Assembly: GCA_025356795.1 (NCBI GenBank)
Contig: JANXRR010000069.1
Location: 1-9,344 of the forward strand
DNA from: Bacteroidia bacterium
GTDB taxonomy: Bacteria > Bacteroidota > Bacteroidia > Cytophagales > Cyclobacteriaceae
Direction of reading: 5' to 3'
Length of the DNA: 9,344 nt
The translations under genes were made by a program, and so were the position numbers. The notes beneath the pieces were generated by a model. That model did no database searches and was not told the DNA's origin. It saw only the letters and a list, made by a program, of their open reading frames with translations. Of this stretch, positions 6,238 to 9,344 are shown in pieces. Positions within the stretch are counted from its first letter, which is position 1. Each line of letters begins with the position of its first letter.

Positions 6238-8568
6238 ATGTCAAAAAACTTAGTAATTGTAGAATCACCCGCGAAGGCTAAAACGATTGAAGGCTATTTG
6301 GGCAAAGATTATAAAGTTACCTCTAGTATGGGGCATATTCGCGATCTTAAGAAGGGTAATGAGGCGATTGATGTTGAAAATAACTACGAACCTACCTACG
6401 AGGTAAGTGCCGATAAAAAGGACATTATCAAAAACTTAAAGAAACTTGCTGAGGATGCCGAAATGGTTTACCTCGCAAGTGATGAGGATCGTGAGGGGGA
6501 AGCAATTTCGTGGCATTTAAAAGAGGTGTTAGATCTTAGCGATGCGAAAACAAGACGCATTGTTTTTACTGAAATAACCAAGAACGCCATCCAAAATGCG
6601 CTAAAAAACCCTAGGGGAATTGACATCGATCTTGTGAATGCGCAGCAAGCTAGGCGTGTTCTTGACCGACTCGTAGGCTTTGAATTGTCACCTATACTTT
6701 GGAAAAAGATCAAGACAGGATTATCTGCAGGGCGCGTTCAATCAGTTGCTGTAAAACTTGTAGTTGAACGGGAGCGCGAAATTGAAAAATTTACCTCTAA
6801 GTCCACATTTAAAATATCAGCACTTTTTGATTTAGGAAAAGGGAAGCAACTGGTGGCCGAACTTTCAGAGAAGTTTGCAACCGAGAAAGAGGCCTTAGAA
6901 TTTTTAGAATCTTGCAAGGCAGCCAAGTTCTCCATTGATAATTTGCAAAAAAAACCGGCAAAAAAATCTCCGTCTCCCCCCTTTACTACTTCCACCTTGC
7001 AGCAGGAGGCGGGAAGAAAATTGAGCTTCTCAGTTTTGCAGACTATGACGGTTGCCCAGAAATTGTATGAGTCGGGAAAGATTTCATACATGAGAACCGA
7101 TTCGGTTAATTTATCAGATGAAGCAGTTCAAGGAGCTGTAGCACAAATAGGAAGTGCCTTTGGTAAAGAATTTATTCAGACACGTAGATATAAGACTAAG
7201 TCCTCAGGTGCACAAGAAGCTCACGAAGCAATTCGGCCTACAGACTTTTCTGTATTAGAGGCGGGTGCCGATAGAAATGCCCAACGTTTATATGAACTCA
7301 TTTGGAAACGAGCCATTGCGTCTCAAATGGCCGATGCCGAGTTAGAAAGAACAACCGCTTCTATCGCTATTTCTACCAATGGCAGAACTTTAACAGCTTC
7401 AGGTGAGGTTATTAAATTTGAAGGCTTCCTGAAAGTTTATCTTGAATCCAAAGATGAGGATGAAGATGAGGAGAATACTAAAGTGCTACCACCTTTGGTA
7501 GTTGGCCAAAGCCTTCAGTTGGAATCATTAGATGCAACGCAAATTTTTACCAGGCATCCGGCACGATATACCGAGCCAACCCTTGTAAAAAAGTTAGAAG
7601 AACTAGGAATCGGCCGGCCTTCCACATATGCTCCTACCATTTCAACTATTCAAAAAAGAGAATATGTGGTAAAAGAAAGTAGGGAAGGAGTGGACAGAGG
7701 ATATAGAGTGTTAACGCTCGCGAAAGACAAGATTGCAGCCTCTTCAGAAAAAGAAATTACCGGAGCTGAAAAGAATAAGCTTTTCCCCACTAACATAGCT
7801 ATGATAGTGAACGACTTTTTGGTTGAACACTTTCCGGAAATCACAAATTACTCTTTTACCGCAGACATTGAGCAAGAATTCGATGAGATAGCTAATGGCA
7901 AATTGGGTTGGCAGAAAATGATAGATCAATTCTATAAACCCTTTCATAAAACGGTAACGAAGACTGAATTGGTTGAGAGATCTTCTGTTTCCAACAAAAG
8001 CAGAGAACTTGGTGTTGACCTTAAAACAGGGCTTAAAGTGTATGCAAAACTCGGAAGGTTTGGTGCTTACGTTCAAATTGGAGAAAACCCTGAAGACGGT
8101 AAGGAAGGCAAGCCTAAATTTGCAAGCTTGCGCAATGGGCAATTTTTAGAAAGCCTGACCATGGAAGATGCCATGGAATTATTCAAACTCCCGCGCGAAG
8201 TAAGCACGTTTGAAGAGAAGCCGGTTGTTGTAAATATTGGAAGATTTGGCCCCTACATAGCTCATGATAAAAAATTTATCTCACTACCCAAAGGTGAAGA
8301 TCCGTATACGGTAACGGGGGAACGCGCCATAGAATTGATTCAATTAAAGCGCGAAGCTGATGCCAATAAAACAATCAAACTTTTTGATACGAATGCAGAT
8401 ATTCAAATTTTAAACGGTCGCTTTGGACCGTATATAAAAGCAGGAAAAAAGAACGTGAAAATTCCCAAGGACAAAGCACCAGCCGATCTTACTTTGGAAG
8501 AATGTTTAATACTTGCAGAGAATACCCCTGAAAAAAAGGGTGGAAGATTCTTCAAAAAGAAAAAGTGA
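6238..8568 (+). CDS. topA: DNA topoisomerase I (type IA), zinc-finger-less Bacteroidota form
   Basis: A 776-residue enzyme that relaxes negatively supercoiled DNA by cutting and passing a single strand. The Toprim domain starts at the N-terminus (VIVESPAKAKTI, Glu9) and includes SDEDREGE (81-88; Asp82, Asp84 for magnesium). The core follows with RRVLDRLVGFELSP (139-152) and AGRVQSVAVKLVVERE, and the active-site block KISYMRTDS places the cleaving tyrosine at Tyr284. LGIGRPSTYAPTI is the conserved later motif. The C-terminal part has three glycine-rich repeats (LGRFGAY 605-611, IGRFGPY 667-673, NGRFGPY 726-732) and a lysine-rich tail (GGRFFKKKK), with no Cys4 zinc fingers. An acidic run (406-412, DEDEDEE) lies in the core. 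The ATG at 6238 is chosen because the TOPRIM motif follows it immediately; a TTG at 6178 would add 20 residues unlike the family. It is transcribed alone, divergent from the phosphatase operon. Confidence 0.98.
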   Translation: MSKNLVIVESPAKAKTIEGYLGKDYKVTSSMGHIRDLKKGNEAIDVENNYEPTYEVSADKKDIIKNLKKLAEDAEMVYLASDEDREGEAISWHLKEVLDLSDAKTRRIVFTEITKNAIQNALKNPRGIDIDLVNAQQARRVLDRLVGFELSPILWKKIKTGLSAGRVQSVAVKLVVEREREIEKFTSKSTFKISALFDLGKGKQLVAELSEKFATEKEALEFLESCKAAKFSIDNLQKKPAKKSPSPPFTTSTLQQEAGRKLSFSVLQTMTVAQKLYESGKISYMRTDSVNLSDEAVQGAVAQIGSAFGKEFIQTRRYKTKSSGAQEAHEAIRPTDFSVLEAGADRNAQRLYELIWKRAIASQMADAELERTTASIAISTNGRTLTASGEVIKFEGFLKVYLESKDEDEDEENTKVLPPLVVGQSLQLESLDATQIFTRHPARYTEPTLVKKLEELGIGRPSTYAPTISTIQKREYVVKESREGVDRGYRVLTLAKDKIAASSEKEITGAEKNKLFPTNIAMIVNDFLVEHFPEITNYSFTADIEQEFDEIANGKLGWQKMIDQFYKPFHKTVTKTELVERSSVSNKSRELGVDLKTGLKVYAKLGRFGAYVQIGENPEDGKEGKPKFASLRNGQFLESLTMEDAMELFKLPREVSTFEEKPVVVNIGRFGPYIAHDKKFISLPKGEDPYTVTGERAIELIQLKREADANKTIKLFDTNADIQILNGRFGPYIKAGKKNVKIPKDKAPADLTLEECLILAENTPEKKGGRFFKKKK

Positions 8569-8571
8569 AAG

Positions 8572-8579
8572 TAAGTTTG
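8572..8579 (+). promoter_or_regulatory. Candidate -7 promoter element (TAAGTTTG)
   Basis: TAAGTTTG matches the Bacteroidota -7 consensus TAnnTTTG exactly and lies 3 bases after the topA stop. About 20 bases upstream there is only TTC (8551-8553) instead of the expected TTG/TTTG. If used, it would give a leader of roughly 100 bases for the gene at 8685. The rest of the 116-bp gap shows no strong terminator. Low confidence. Confidence 0.3.
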
Positions 8580-8684
8580 GATGGGATTTGAGGAGCGGTA
8601 TGAGTGAGATGGGTCGTTTACTTCGAGACTTATAAGAATTATCTTGCTAAAAAACCTTTTAAGAGCTACTTATCATTTAATCTT

Positions 8685-9344
8685 ATGAAATCTTCAGTTT
8701 TGACTTTGCTTCTCTTTACTTTACTTATAAATTCAGTTTATCCGCAAACAAAAGTCTTACAACTACATCCAGAAAATCCACACTATTTCTTATATAATGG
8801 CAAACCTCTGTTAATTATAAGTTCGGGCGAACATTATGGGTCAATTGTAAATAAAGGATTTGATTATAAAAAATACTTGGAAACCCTTGCTAAGGACGGA
8901 CTAAACTACACTCGAATATTTACAGGAAGCTATATTGAAAAAGTAGGTGACTTCGGGATCCAACGAAATATATTAGCACCAACAGCTACCAACTTATTGC
9001 TACCATGGAAACGAAGTATGCAGGATGGTTTCTTTTTAGGTGGAAATAAATTTGATATTGCTAGTTGGGACGATGAATATTTTAAACGACTTAAAGACTT
9101 TGTTTCGTCAGCAAGAGAAAAAGATATCATTGTCGAAGTTACTCTTTTCTCCTCCTACTATGGGAGTGGATGGAAATATTGTCCATTTAATCCCAGTAAT
9201 AATATCAACAACACTGATAATATTCCCGCTAACTTAATTAATACTACTTACAATGGTAATATATTTAAAGAGCAAGAGAAGTATGTAAAAAAAATTGTGA
9301 AGGAGCTAAATGAATTTGAGAACATCTATTTTGAAATTCAAAAT
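8685..9344 (+). CDS. Secreted glycoside-hydrolase-like protein, GH5/cellulase-type TIM barrel (3' partial)
   Basis: The frame is open from ATG 8685 to the window edge (220 complete codons), so the gene continues beyond it. Residues 1-22 form a signal peptide (short Lys-containing start, hydrophobic core VLTLLLFTLLI, likely cleavage near YPQT) without a lipobox cysteine, so export across the inner membrane is expected. The mature part opens with HPENPHYFLYNGKPLLII (28-45), then SSGEHYG, GLNYTRIF (72-79), WDDEYFKRLKDFV (128-140) and KDIIVEVTLF (146-155). This is the pattern of a beta/alpha-barrel hydrolase family of Bacteroidota often labelled cellulase (GH5), recognised from memory. The window stops at ENIYFEIQN; in clan-A hydrolases the catalytic acid/base glutamate follows that Asn as Asn-Glu-Pro, so the active site cannot be seen. 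The substrate is unknown. No Shine-Dalgarno sequence precedes the start. Confidence 0.8.
   Translation, partial: MKSSVLTLLLFTLLINSVYPQTKVLQLHPENPHYFLYNGKPLLIISSGEHYGSIVNKGFDYKKYLETLAKDGLNYTRIFTGSYIEKVGDFGIQRNILAPTATNLLLPWKRSMQDGFFLGGNKFDIASWDDEYFKRLKDFVSSAREKDIIVEVTLFSSYYGSGWKYCPFNPSNNINNTDNIPANLINTTYNGNIFKEQEKYVKKIVKELNEFENIYFEIQN

Noticed and set aside
8647..8667. TAAAA-AACC-TTTTA as a topA terminator
   Set aside because: The stem is five A-T pairs only, with no T-tract after it; too weak to call.
9040..9237. A short plus-strand reading frame of 65 residues near the right edge
   Set aside because: It is out of frame within the hydrolase gene, which is open throughout and has a signal peptide and family motifs.

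Overview
The window looks like an ordinary chromosomal segment of a Bacteroidota bacterium, most likely from the Cytophagales side of the phylum. The support is an AT-rich composition, start codons that mostly lack a Shine-Dalgarno sequence, a topoisomerase I that ends in glycine-rich C-terminal repeats instead of zinc fingers, and best resemblance (from memory, no search run) of several proteins to Bacteroidota families. I see no rRNA, tRNA, CRISPR array, insertion sequence, integrase or phage gene.

Layout. From the left edge to 1165 is the 3' part of a gene for a membrane-anchored protein, followed by a 359-bp non-coding stretch with several inverted repeats. From 1525 to 4480 lies a plus-strand pair: a widely conserved cytoplasmic protein of unknown function (487 aa), overlapping by 8 bp or nearly touching a multi-spanning GT-C mannosyltransferase-like protein of the Alg9/PIG-B (GT22) type. 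From 6021 down to 4463, on the minus strand, a SixA-type phosphohistidine phosphatase and an arginase/agmatinase-superfamily enzyme form a tight pair with a 2-bp gap. The arginase gene overlaps the glycosyltransferase gene tail to tail by 18 bp. A 216-bp divergent region (6022-6237) with a perfect 8-bp hairpin separates this pair from topA (6238-8568). After a 116-bp gap, a secreted glycoside-hydrolase-like gene starts at 8685 and runs off the right edge just before its expected catalytic Asn-Glu-Pro motif.

How the genes fit together. There is no single pathway. topA is housekeeping. The phosphatase/ureohydrolase pair is probably co-transcribed, but the functional link is unclear. The conserved unknown protein and the glycosyltransferase are probably translationally coupled, which is the only contextual clue to the first one's role. 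I did not find a convincing new defence, mobile or RNA system. The best candidates for follow-up are the conserved unknown protein with its nucleotidyltransferase-like GRFxPxxH motif, its coupling to the GT-C enzyme, and the partial secreted hydrolase.
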